A stretch of DNA of 36,460 nt from Gnetum montanum (lineage: Eukaryota; Streptophyta; Gnetopsida; Gnetales; Gnetaceae), in contig MNCI01004299.1 of NCBI GenBank assembly GCA_015680685.1, positions 25,906 to 62,365 of the forward strand, given 5' to 3'. The position numbers and the translations under genes were made by a program. Shown here one piece after another: positions 1-9,422 of this stretch (its first letter is position 1; every line of letters begins with the position of its first letter). The notes under the pieces are model-generated. The model had not been told where the DNA came from, made no database searches, and saw only the letters and a list, made by a program, of their open reading frames with translations.

Positions 1-1150
1 GTACCAATTGCCCCTTGGAGAGAGAAAGTGATATAAAGGAATTCCATTTAGAAAAGAAAAGAAATAAAATCAAGAGAAAAGATAAGCTACCTGAAAAATG
101 CCAACAAAATAGCATATCTTTAAATTATAAAACATGTTAATGACTACATAAATTGTGCAAGTCTAATGAATTGATTTTCATTTTAAAAAAATAATTACAT
201 ATTTATAAACATTTGTTAAAACATTTGTAACGGTGATGCAGCGTAGGGACGACGAATGACGATTTAGGATTAGGGTTTCTCTCGCAGGCTGCTATTTACA
301 ACAGAGCTAGCCAAAGCTAAATGGGGGAGGGGCAGAGCCAGAGTTGGCAACGACCATTTTCTATTCTGCAGCCAGTAGGGTGAGGCACCGATCAAGGCCT
401 TCACTTGCTCTAGTAGTGCCTTCCAGCAGCCTTTATCTGCGCCACATACTCCAACAATCAACACCAGAAACATCGACAGCATAGGGGCTTTTCAGTAATC
501 TTCTCTCTTTTTCCAGTAGGCAGCAAACCTCTCTCTCTCTCCTACAGGCCAGACGAGCAACAATGTGAGCTTCTCGTCAACCACAACCAACATACAACGT
601 TGCTAGTCGGGCAGCTTGTCTGTCGCAGCAACAAACAACCTGCAATGGTCCCAAACAGTCTCTGGATGGTGCATCACAATGACGGTTGTGGTTGCAGCAT
701 AGGTGACCATAGACGGCAACAAACAGCAACTCAGGAAAGGCCTATTCGAAGGTGCACATCCATTCGGTGATTGGTGCTGCATCAACAGGGACGCAGACAC
801 TGTGAGGGGTGTTGGTAGAAGTCTTTCTTTCTTCCCATAAATAGAAACTTGGCAGAGACAGGTTGCATGCACAAGCAACACATATAGCATTAACATCATT
901 TTGTTCTTTATTTATTTGCTTTCAAAAAACAGAGAAAAATTTTTCTCTCTGCCATCTCCAAGCGCAGAAGCAACTGCGGTGGTAGACAACTTTAGCAATT
1001 TTCAATATTATTATTTGCATTTTATTTTGAATTATTTATTGTACTCTTTTAAATTGCACGAATTATTTAACTTTTCAATATTCTTATTAAATTTAAATCT
1101 TTTAATATTTTGTTTAAAATATTATTATTGTTTTTTTTTGTCACATAGCC
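1..1150. other. Intergenic; GC-balanced patch 240-900
   Basis: Positions 1-240 and 900-1150 are AT-rich with no coding signal. Positions 240-900 are clearly richer in G+C and carry a telo-box-like AGGGTTT (272-278) beside a degenerate telomere-like TTAGGATTAGGG. Minus-strand ORFs of 70 and 98 codons lie here, but neither resembles a family I know and the reading frame is not conserved across the patch. It could be an old LTR or the remnant of a gene 5' region. I assign no function. Confidence 0.4.
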
Positions 1151-1264
1151 CTTTCCAGCTGTGACTATTCTCGGGTTTCCATACCCATACGGGAGACGCC
1201 CTAGGCTATAGTCTCCTAAAACGAGTTTTCACAGGTGTTCGCTCATGTGTCCAAAATTTACACA

Positions 1265-1985
1265 TCAACAGATTCAAGTTTGGAAAGCCAAATATGAAAG
1301 AAAATTAATGAAGACTATAATCTATGCTGAAATAATAGAAAAAATTAAAATTTGGCCACTATATGTGGAGGAAATTTGTTAGAAGATAACTACATTGGAA
1401 GCCAAGTTCACTACTTGGGAATCTAAAACTAAAGTAAATCAAAATGATGATTAGCTAAAAGAAAATGCTAAAGAAAAAAATTGCACAAAAGAAGACATTA
1501 CTACATTAGAAACTATTATTGAAGTGGATTCAATAAAAAAGTAGCTTAAGAAAATTGGTGAAGAAGATCACATGAATTTGGTGATAGGTGGTCTTCTCGA
1601 TGAAGAAAAAGAAAGGAATAAAAAACATATAATCTTCATTTGTTGGGATAGAATAAAAAGAAAATTAAAATCTAATATAACATCATCTATATTAAATTTC
1701 CTAAAATAAAGGATCCAATTCATGCTAGGCCTAAAAATGATAAACCTGTGCATATTGTTAGTTTTTTCATAACAAAAATAATAGATCCAAAGTTTGAGCA
1801 TATTGTAGTCACTTAAAGGATTATAAAATATAGATAAATGAAGATCTTACTAAAAGGGAACTTGTAAAAATATCTATGAAATGGAGAAAATTGAATGAAG
1901 CAAGAGCCAAGAGTTTTGTAATTTTTTTGTATACAATAAGTAATGTAATAATTAATAAAAATAAATATTTTAAAAAATTCCTAAA
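1265..1985 (+). pseudogene. LINE-A ORF1-like protein remnant
   Basis: Forward translation gives a Lys/Glu-rich, probably coiled-coil N-terminal part (about 1290-1560). It is followed by a segment containing NLVIGGLLDEEKE (about 1577-1615) and, after a frame change, NEDLTKRELVKI near 1837-1872, with A-R-A-K and a trailing I-I-N-K. This order (coiled coil, RRM-like region, 'DLT' C-terminal block, 'iNgk' end) is that of LINE ORF1 nucleic-acid-binding chaperones. ORF1 proteins of this type bind element RNA in the ribonucleoprotein particle. Several in-frame stops and at least one frameshift make it a pseudogene. The assignment is by pattern only. Confidence 0.5.
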
Positions 1986-2009
1986 GAACTAAAATATCTT
2001 CATTATGGA

Positions 2010-2790
2010 TTTTAAAATATTGATGGATCAATAACATAGATAAAGTGAATATGTTATATAATATATATTTCTTTAATAAATTTGATATTTTTAGTATTTT
2101 TGAGATATGGGAAACTGAAGATCCTCCAAAAATTTTAGTTTTAAAGTGTTTTGTTTTATCTTTTCCCTACCAAAAAATGCAAATATAGAAGACCTTTTGC
2201 AAGATTGGTTGTTTTAGTTCAAAATTCTCTTCCTAAGCATGTCCAAATAGAAAAGATAGATGAATATAGTTAGTATGTTTAGCTAAAAATATTACAACAA
2301 AAATCTCTTTTAATTCTAGCTTTTTTGCTATTTTGCACCTAGAGCAGTTACTCTTTATGAACAAAAAATGTATGAGATTTTTTTTTCAATCCATTAGCAT
2401 AGATATTGCTAATTTTTCTTAAAGAGAAAAAACTTACATATGCAATAACTTTAATACCATAATTAGTTTTAATTATATTCATATTAGTCATTGGAGTTAC
2501 TAATGAGAAAAGTACAAAATGGAATTAGTGCTCTAAAGATAAATAATTTAATCATAGAAAAAAAATATTTGTTATAATCCAAACAAGGACTAGATCTATT
2601 GGTTCTAAATGACATCAATAAATATCCAAAATTAGGTGGCTTTACTTGTGTAGGATCATAAGGTAGTTCTAGTATTGATTTTCTTTCTTTGTAGCCCAAA
2701 GAATATTAGCAACATCAAATGTTTTGAAGTAGTTGAAGAAAGAATTGAATTTTGCAATAGCTATTTATGCTTCATGTTATTAAGATATAC
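2010..2790 (+). pseudogene. LINE-A endonuclease domain remnant
   Basis: The clearest part is the C-terminal half at about 2588-2694. There the translation runs through LNDINKYPKLGGFTCVG and, after a stop, GSSSIDFLSL, matching the 'G-x-FT-x-x-G-x-x-G-S-S-x-I-D' block of LINE apurinic-like endonucleases, which nick the target DNA. Upstream, 2100-2400 has fragments in several frames consistent with the N-terminal half (for example a W-E-T after a hydrophobic strand near 2110), but catalytic residues cannot be followed confidently. It lies between the ORF1 and RT remnants, as expected for an ORF2 polyprotein. Confidence 0.55.
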
Positions 2791-3289
2791 ACAACATAAT
2801 AGATATTTGATAAGGTAAAAGAAGTTCAATCTAGTTGCAAAAAAGAAGGATGATTTTCAATATGAAATTCAAAATATTTAGAATCCAAGTGTGAGTTTTA
2901 TTAAAACCTCTAATAACATTTGCCCTAAATGTTTCTAAAAGCCAAAATACAAACAATCAACAATATTTTTATGAAGATAGTAAGACATCTAGAATTTTAT
3001 TAAAGGTTTANAGGAATTTTTTTAATAAAGATAGAATAGTTTATTAGAAATGATAAAGAAGGATTCCAATTCTTTTTAGCATTCATTTCAAAGAAAGAGA
3101 AGAATAGACTATGTTTTCTCTCTCAAAGATTTTAAAAATTGTTATCAAAATTTGTTTCATTGTAATGATTGAATAAAATATTTTCATAATAATGGTAATA
3201 CATTGTTCATTTCTTTTGATGACATAATGCAGGGGATAAAAAAATTGGTATCATAAAAATTTGTTAATGTAAATAACGTAAATAGAGAA

Positions 3290-4330
3290 ATGCTTAAATG
3301 GGAAGGGCCACTAGCATAGAATGCTATTTAGAAGAAGTTGAATTTGGTTGTGCAAGTGGGGTTTAAAAAAGAATAGTGCATTAATAAAGCTTTGGTTCTT
3401 TAAAAAAGAGACAAAATTTCTTGATAATTATTGACTAATTGTAATCAATAATATTTTTACCAAGCTTTTGAGCATAATTCTAAAATCTATGCTTGGAAGA
3501 TGGGCTAAGGAAAACCATATATGTGCAATTTCCTAGGTAGAATTCAAGTGACAACATTCTATTATAGCTCAGTTCCTTTAAAATATCTTATTAAAGGAGT
3601 AAAAGGTCAACACAAGAAAACTTTCATTTGCTTTGTAGATTTTTTAAGGCCTATGAATCTATTATTCAAAGCAATTTATGGAGGTTACAAAATTTAAAAG
3701 TTTCTAGTATATTGTTATTGACTATCCAAAAACCATACATAGAAGTATGCATTGAGTTTACAAATGAACAAGAAAGAATTTTATTTAATAATTTTGTTAG
3801 TGTTAAACAAGGATGTTCTTTTTCTCCTACTTTATTTAGTCTTTTTATTGATGAACTTCAAGAGTGGATGCCTAAAATATGATCTCATTTTGTAATTACA
3901 AATGGAAGTAGTTTTGTCAAACTCTTACTATGTACTAAAGATGTTGTCTTAATTTCAAATTTAATTGAAGGATTGTAGGAAATGCTTAATACTCTTAATG
4001 ACTTTAGTTAGCATTCTTGGATAAAAGTTAATATCCAAAAAACATTTATATATTTTGACACATGAAATAAAATATACAATTTTATTATAGGAGATGAACA
4101 TGTAGATATAATTTTCTTTAATAAATATTTTGGTATAGAATGCTCTTGTAATTACAAATGGGATTAGTGCATTACTCAAAGAGTTGCAAGTGGTATGAAA
4201 GCTTTATTTGCTTTACAAAGCAAATATAAGCAGGAATCTATTCTAGCTTGGGATATCCAATAACAACTTTACCATATCATTATTCAACTTACTATTCTTT
4301 ATGGATGTGTTGTATAGGGTCTTACTTAAT
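3290..4330 (+). pseudogene. LINE-A reverse transcriptase remnant
   Basis: RT motifs appear in family order. They are the F-K-K-x-D...N-Y-R-like lead-in near 3395-3450; F-V-D-F at about 3637, shifted by one frame from K-A-Y-E-S-I-I-Q-S-N-L-W (3650-3690); and VKQGCSFSPTLFSLFIDEL at about 3806-3862. The catalytic box reads L-L-L-C-T-K-D-V-V-L (3925-3954), where Y-A-D-D is expected, so one catalytic Asp is Lys. Downstream, a W-D and I-L-Y-G-C-V-V segment (about 4250-4315) matches the thumb and C-terminal region. Enzyme role: target-primed reverse transcription of the element RNA. Many stops plus the lost catalytic Asp make it non-functional. Confidence 0.8.
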
Positions 4331-4699
4331 CAAATAAATATTGAATGCAAATAGAAAAAAATTTGGAAGCATTTTTTGCTCCATAAATTTAAAATGAAGA
4401 CATAAAAAAAATATGATATTACACTTTTTGAAGGAGAGACGATGTCATTAGAGGTTGAAGCTATTTGTCACTTTATAGCCTACACTCATAATCTTTTTGC
4501 ATTTTCATTGGATAAATATTCCAATAAATGATTAAGGAAACCCTTGATAAAGAATGGCTTTAGGAAGGCGTTTGATTGCTTAATAATTGGAATATTTAAG
4601 AGTATATTCTTTAGTCTAGTTTTAACTAAGTTTGAAGGTTAGTAAAACAAGTAGTCTATTAAAAACCTTGGTAAAATGTAGAAAGTAAAGAACACTTTT

Positions 4700-5091
4700 A
4701 TTAGAATAGTACCACAGAAGGCTTTAATTCGCAAGCACATTATTTATTTGTTGCTATTTCTCATGAGTTATGAAGCACAATTAGTAAAGTAGAGACAAAA
4801 TCTTATCTTAGAGTTGAAATAGGCAAATGACACAATATGCAATACAAATAGCATTGAAGATATTAGATATAGATAGAATATTATAGTTGCAAATGTGATT
4901 GATTTATTTCAAATGTTACCAATAATGCTTAATAATTTTCTTAATAATATTTTCAAAACTCATAACATGTATATTTCTATGAACCAGAAAATCTATAGGC
5001 CATATAAAATGTGTGTTTTAATTTTATTATGATTATTCTCATCTACTTCAACACATGTATGCATTGCATTGAAAGTGTTAACAAAGGAAGC
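4700..5091. other. AT-rich stretch, nothing recognised
   Basis: This stretch may contain the 3' tail of LINE-A, but no poly-A tract, coding motif or repeat boundary is visible. Confidence 0.5.
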
Positions 5092-5640
5092 TTTTACTAT
5101 TGACAGTGACAATACTTCATCACATAGACGCACTGTATCGTAGGTTTAAACAAAAAAGGCTCTGCATCGTAGGTGTAAACAAACAAAGCTTTTAATATTG
5201 ACAGTGACCATCCATGTCAGCAGCAGTAGGAGGACATTAACAGAAAATCAAAAAGCATAGCAGTACTGAAAATTACTCTGATTTTCAAACTTTTTTGTTA
5301 CCAAACTGTAGCGTAAGTGTAAACAAACAAACCTCTGTATCGTAGGTGTAGGTGTATCATAAGTGTAAACAAACAAAGTTTTTAATATTGACAGCATGTC
5401 AGCCGCAGGATGACATTATGAAAAAATCAAAAAGCATAGCAGTACTAAGAACTACTCTGATTTTCAAACTTTTTTGTTACCAGACTGTATCGTAAGTGTA
5501 AACAAACAAAGCTCTGTATCGTAGGTGTAAACAAACAAAGTTTTTAATATTGACAGCCGCAGGACGACATTAATAAAAAATCAAAAAGCATAGCAATAGT
5601 AAGAACTACTATGATTTTCAAAGTTTTTTGTTACCAAAGA
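5092..5640. repeat. Tandem repeat array, about 162-190 bp units
   Basis: Three imperfect units plus a truncated leading copy. Landmarks recur in order: TTTAATATTGACAG (5191, 5381, 5543; a variant near 5094); a GCAGGA/GGACGACATTA block; AATCAAAAAGCATAGCA (5246, 5425, 5579); GATTTTCAAACTTTTTTGTTACC; and a GTGTAAACAAACAAA block that itself occurs once or twice per unit next to CTGTATCGTAGGTGTA. Spacing between landmarks is about 154-190 bp, so units differ by internal indels. No ORF spans it. It could be a minisatellite derived from a transposon end or a regulatory array. Confidence 0.9.
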
Positions 5641-6060
5641 CTTTGTATTCGCCGCGGAATAAACCGTTGCTGGCATTGTAGCAGAACCAACTGCAGCTCT
5701 CTGGATAGTGCGGACAGCAGGGGGGCACAACACAGATTCTGGTCTGAACTTGTTTATATCCATTCTCAAGCTCATCTCTATGCCATATTAGATCAAATTC
5801 TAAAGTCATGAGTATTTTTTCATATTTTTTAAAAGATTTGAGTAGCCTGTATGTCGGACGCTGTTGTAGTGGGTGATGTCTACCCTGCTGTGCCAGTAAG
5901 AAATTCTTATAATGGGGTGATATCTACTCTCTTATGTCGATATGGATAAGGCTGTGTTATAGTAAACAATTTCTACCCTGTTGAAAGATCGGAGTAAATC
6001 AACTTACAAGTTCGATTCAAATCCCTAAGCGGAAACTCAAAGTTTAATTTGTAGCTTGAA
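5641..6060. other. GC-balanced patch and imperfect short repeats
   Basis: Positions 5641-5815 are more GC-balanced than their surroundings and give short overlapping ORFs on both strands, none convincing. Positions 5853-5985 contain three diverged copies of a segment built around GGGTGATGTCTACCCTG (near 5868, 5915 and 5970). AGTTCGATTC at about 6010 resembles a Pol III B box, but no convincing A box accompanies it. Confidence 0.35.
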
Positions 6061-6786
6061 TCAGAAAGAGTAAAAAGACAGTGCATTTAGATTTAAAAAT
6101 CTTTAAAAAATTATTAATATATATACATATATACACATATGATTATATCACCAATTTGATATCCCAGGGGCTTGTTTACTTAATTACACAACCTCCACTA
6201 TTAACTATAGATTAATTAAAGTTGAATATGGTCAAGTTGAATGGCATACTACTAATGTCCAAAGTAGTACCTACTATGTGCCAAGTCATTAAGAAGAAAT
6301 GTAAAGCATGAAAGTTATTAAAACTACCATATTGGAAAATTAATCCACCAAATCCATTATAAATACTAATACAATTAGATTATGATTAATTTCAGACTTC
6401 ACAAACTATGCCCTACTATGTAGATAGGGTTAGTTATGCTACAATCTTAAGTTTCTTGTCTAAAAAAACTTTTATATCACAAGTTAAACCTTATGGATAG
6501 TTAGTTGGTGATGCAATTATTGATAAAGTATCTATAAAATAAGGTCCTTATTCAATAGCTCTCTTAATGTTAAGAAATACATAAAATATGGTAAGAAATG
6601 TATGTAAGCATTTTATACGTCCATAGAACCAAAAGGTGGTAGGTATACTCTTAACTTTTCAATTGAATGGCAACCAAAATGAAACATCTTTATGTCACTC
6701 TCTCAATAAAACATATAAGTACTCCTTATACATGGTACACCCCACTATCAGTTGTAAAAATTAAATGGCACCAAAAATAAAACATA
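6061..6786. other. AT-rich intergenic, nothing recognised
   Basis: No coding signal is seen on either strand. It includes a short TA/CA-rich microsatellite-like stretch near 6115-6140. Confidence 0.5.
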
Positions 6787-6830
6787 GATTATTCAGCATT
6801 TAGAGCATGATTATTCAGCATTTAGAGCAT
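6787..6830. repeat. 22-bp direct tandem duplication
   Basis: Positions 6787-6808 and 6809-6830 are identical 22-mers containing ATTCAGCATTTAGAGCA. This is a simple head-to-tail duplication at the left edge of the GC-balanced gene-like region. Confidence 0.95.
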
Positions 6831-6859
6831 TTATTTAGGAGCAGGTTCTAAGCTGGATT

Positions 6860-7317
6860 AATGCCTTAATTCATGTTCATTACAGCCATTCTGTCCTGGA
6901 AAAACTACTCTTCTTGTAAAACCAACATGCTTTTCGTTCATTGCTGCCAAGTTGCAAATGTGTAACAGAAACGCTCTGGAGGCATTAACCCACAAATCTC
7001 ATAGCCTTTTTATGATGCCAGCAATAACATCTGAGCTTTGTCGTTGATGACATAGCCACTGTACTCACACAAGACACAAGACGCTGAGAATACAGAGGCC
7101 TGTCAGAGGAGGAGCTCAAACAGACCTGCTACTCTGGTGTTTGTCCTTATAGAGTGGTTGAAGCTTCTGCAACTTCTTTGATGAGCCTTTACGACAACTT
7201 TCTATTTGTCTGCTGGGTATTTACTTTTTCATGCAGTTTTCTTCTCCGCCGCTTGCTTAATATCCCTCAGAGAGGCCGCCTTGCCACTGGTAATATCCTG
7301 GTATCCTCATTTTCTTT
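6860..7317. other. Upstream part of the gene-like region
   Basis: Composition is more balanced than the flanks, but I cannot identify an exon with confidence. An open frame at 7154-7411 (plus) begins at GTG rather than ATG and overlaps the TATA box described next, so I do not call it as a gene. Part of this stretch may be promoter, or the end of a gene on the other strand. Confidence 0.3.
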
Positions 7318-7319
7318 GG

Positions 7320-7327
7320 GTATAAAA
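7320..7327 (+). promoter_or_regulatory. Candidate TATA box
   Basis: TATAAAAG occurs in a GC-balanced setting with pyrimidine-rich sequence 25-35 bp downstream (TTCTTCTCTTAACC), a usual plant start-site environment. It lies about 265 bp upstream of the 7592 ATG. Between them a plausible 5' UTR intron ends at 7560 in TTTGTTTGTTTGATGCAG, with GT donors possible at 7435 or 7494. This is inference from motif spacing only. Confidence 0.35.
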
Positions 7328-7591
7328 GTCGTTCTTCTCTTAACCTACTTCTGTGTTTCTACAGAGGCAGTATCATTAGTTAGTCATTGGCACCATCATT
7401 TTGTCCTGTAACGAACAAACCAGTCAATCATCAGGGTATCATTAGCACTGGTTTTGATTCATTCGCTGCCTTACCTTGAATTTAGACTGTTTCGTATGTT
7501 CAAGAGCTGGTTCCTTTGGTTGATTCATTTTTATGTGCATTGTTTGTTTGTTTGATGCAGATTTCAGGTTTCAGAGAAGATAAACTAATTC

Positions 7592-7990
7592 ATGGACTGT
7601 TGTGGATGGTTTTGGTGGTTGATGGGAATGAGGAGGAAACGTGTGGAAGTGAGAAATATGACAGATAACGTAGTGGAGTTGCAGTTCAGAGTGGGATGCA
7701 TCATGGTGAGATCGTACATTTTATACCCACATTCATGCAGCAATCTGCCTCTTCCATGTGAAAAATGGAAGGCAACCATGAATCCCTTCTTCTACGAAGG
7801 ACTGGAATGTGAACCATATCTGTGGGTTCATCTTCACCTTAACTCTGCTGCTGCGTCCGCTTTGTTTATGTCATCACCTGCCATTGCAAAGCAGCATTTT
7901 GTATCACTTTCTGATCTGTCTCGCTGCATTTCCCTTACAATCTCTCCTTCCTCTCTTTCTTCTGTCCGTATCGTTAAAACCTTCCGTTGA
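7592..7990 (+). CDS. Possible small plant protein, unknown function
   Basis: A 132-codon open frame without stops in GC-balanced sequence. It could start at the first ATG (7592) or at Met11 or Met13 (7622, 7628), after a Trp-rich stretch that looks less natural. The core (about residues 13-85) is rich in Val, Leu and aromatics with well-placed Cys/Pro (C-I-M-V-R-S, L-P-L-P-C-E-K-W, C-E-P-Y-L-W-V), giving a compact beta-rich look. Residues 85-132 are Ser/Ala-rich and may be intron or UTR read as coding. No family is recognised for certain; the pattern faintly recalls small plant beta-domain proteins of unknown function. A 5' UTR intron acceptor (ending 7560) precedes it. It may be real, partial or a pseudogene. 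Confidence 0.35.
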   Translation: MDCCGWFWWLMGMRRKRVEVRNMTDNVVELQFRVGCIMVRSYILYPHSCSNLPLPCEKWKATMNPFFYEGLECEPYLWVHLHLNSAAASALFMSSPAIAKQHFVSLSDLSRCISLTISPSSLSSVRIVKTFR

Positions 7991-8242
7991 TAATGCATTT
8001 GTATTACTCATCCATCGTTGTAATAGTTAGGTGGTTATTTGCAAACATTTCCTGAAGAGGCTAAGCAATATCCCAGACCAGGATATGATTCTGGTTAAGT
8101 AGACTGAAACTGAAACTGCCACGTGCAAGGCGGTAACAACGGACATTTGTCCGAAATGGTTGACATTCAGTTTTGTTTATGGAACAAAGAGCAAAATAAT
8201 TTTTGGCACGCGAGAACAAAGAGCAAAACATCTTTTGATAAA
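7991..8242. other. Downstream flank with G-box and short palindrome
   Basis: Contains a CACGTG G-box core at 8120-8125 and a hyphenated palindrome CGGACATTTGTCCG near 8139-8152. No coding signal. If a gene lies to either side, these could be promoter elements; alone they are weak. Confidence 0.3.
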
Positions 8243-8384
8243 TATAAAACGTTAACTTGCTTAAAGTGTGATTCTGTCATTGACTTCATATCACATGATT
8301 GATAAACATAAAACGTTAACAAACATAAAACGTTAACTTGCTTAAAGTGTGATTCTGTCATTGACTTCATATCACATGATTGAT
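8243..8384. repeat. 81-bp tandem duplication
   Basis: About 60 bp are repeated almost exactly with a period of 81 bp (8243-8303 and 8324-8384). The unit contains CGTTAACTTGCTTAAAGTG and TTGACTTCATATCACATGAT. The AAACATAAAACGTTAAC start of the unit occurs a third time between the copies (8304-8320), so the duplication has a stepped structure typical of replication slippage. The apparent minus-strand ORF across it only reflects the duplication. Confidence 0.95.
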
Positions 8385-8399
8385 GCAAACACTTGTACG

Positions 8400-9398
8400 A
8401 CAAACAAAGAGATTCGTTTGTTTGAGAAGTGCCTTATTACCCTAAAACAACACTATGTATGATATCGTCACTTACATTTTAAAGAACTTCTTGAGATTCA
8501 ATGGATTCGAGGTGAAAGACCTCGGGCTATGGTTCTAAGTGATCAATGTATCCACTTCTTATAGCTAGAAAGAAGCATGCTACGCATAAGAATTTTTTAA
8601 GTTCAATATATGTCTTTTTGAGAACATTTACAACATGGAATGAGAACAAGAAAACAAGCAAACAAACAACCTTATAGATACATCATCATCAATGAAATAG
8701 ATTCGATTATTTGATAAGTGTGTTATCTCCTTAAATCTCTCTAAAATTACTAAGAACAATGCCTTGATGGCTTAATTAGTGTGTTATTTACCTAAAATAG
8801 CCTAGATCAATGCCTTTAAGATAACAAGGAATATTGATGTTGGGCTTTGAATGACTTTTAAGTGCCAGGCTTTGAACTCAATACTTTTAGGTGTGGATAT
8901 ATGTGAATGATCCAACTATGATAAGCTTTTGTTAGCTATGCATCCTTAAGTTGTCTTTGTACGATACATATTATTTTTAGTTACAAGATTTTGTTTATAT
9001 TATGTCTTAATTAAGGAAAAATGATGACCAACAATAACATTTTAACTTGAAATTTAGATGGATAGCACCAAACTAAATCAACATTTTCATTTTCTATAAT
9101 GGATGCCAAGATAGCCATAAACCTATACCTACTAATTCAAAAATATACAAAACCATGTTAAAATAATATTTCTCACTAGCATATTAAAGTTTTGTTGGCT
9201 TTCTATTCTATAAGAATCCTTTAGAGATTTTATGAAAGTTGCAATTGTAAGATTTTCCTTTAGCAAATGATCGAGTAGATTTTGAGTTATAAGTACTTAA
9301 ATTTTACCATATATTAGGTTTAGAATGTAACTTTTAAAATGCTTTTTGCTTAATATTTATACATCATATTCTTGGAAGGTATTTTCCATTATTGAAAG
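8400..9398. other. AT-rich intergenic, nothing recognised
   Basis: No ORF, RNA gene or element end is seen. It ends abruptly at the GC-rich 5' edge of LINE-B. Confidence 0.55.
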
Positions 9399-9422
9399 TG
9401 GATCTGGAGCAACTGGAGTACC

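Larger units (their letters stand above)
1250..4900 (+). mobile_element. LINE-A: decayed non-LTR retrotransposon (ORF1-EN-RT)
   Basis: A degenerate but collinear non-LTR retrotransposon on the plus strand. In order it shows an ORF1-like coiled-coil protein (about 1265-1985), an apurinic-type endonuclease (about 2010-2790) and a reverse transcriptase (about 3290-4330) with C-terminal remnants to about 4640. Every domain is interrupted by stops and frameshifts, so it is inactive. RT motifs of the F-V-D-F...K-A-Y-E-S type followed by V-K-Q-G-C point to a clade other than classical plant L1, but I cannot place it by eye. Ends are approximate; I found no poly-A tail or target duplication. A single N lies at 3011. 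A related fragment occurs at 15190-15475. Confidence 0.8.

Noticed and set aside
3628-3882. Stand-alone 84-codon gene
   Set aside because: It is simply the best-preserved exon-like piece of the LINE-A RT; flanking RT motifs continue in other frames.
5092-5640. CRISPR-like array
   Set aside because: Units are 160-190 bp with no short repeat/unique spacer alternation, in a plant genome.
5581-5811. Overlapping ORFs on both strands as small genes
   Set aside because: Frames on both strands are equally open, overlap the tandem array end and have no recognisable domain.
5990-6060. SINE or tRNA pseudogene at AGTTCGATTC
   Set aside because: Only a B-box-like core is present; no A box at the right distance and no tRNA fold can be drawn.
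7154-7411. 85-codon plus-strand ORF as a membrane protein
   Set aside because: It starts at GTG, which is not a normal plant start, overlaps the TATA box and has no family likeness.
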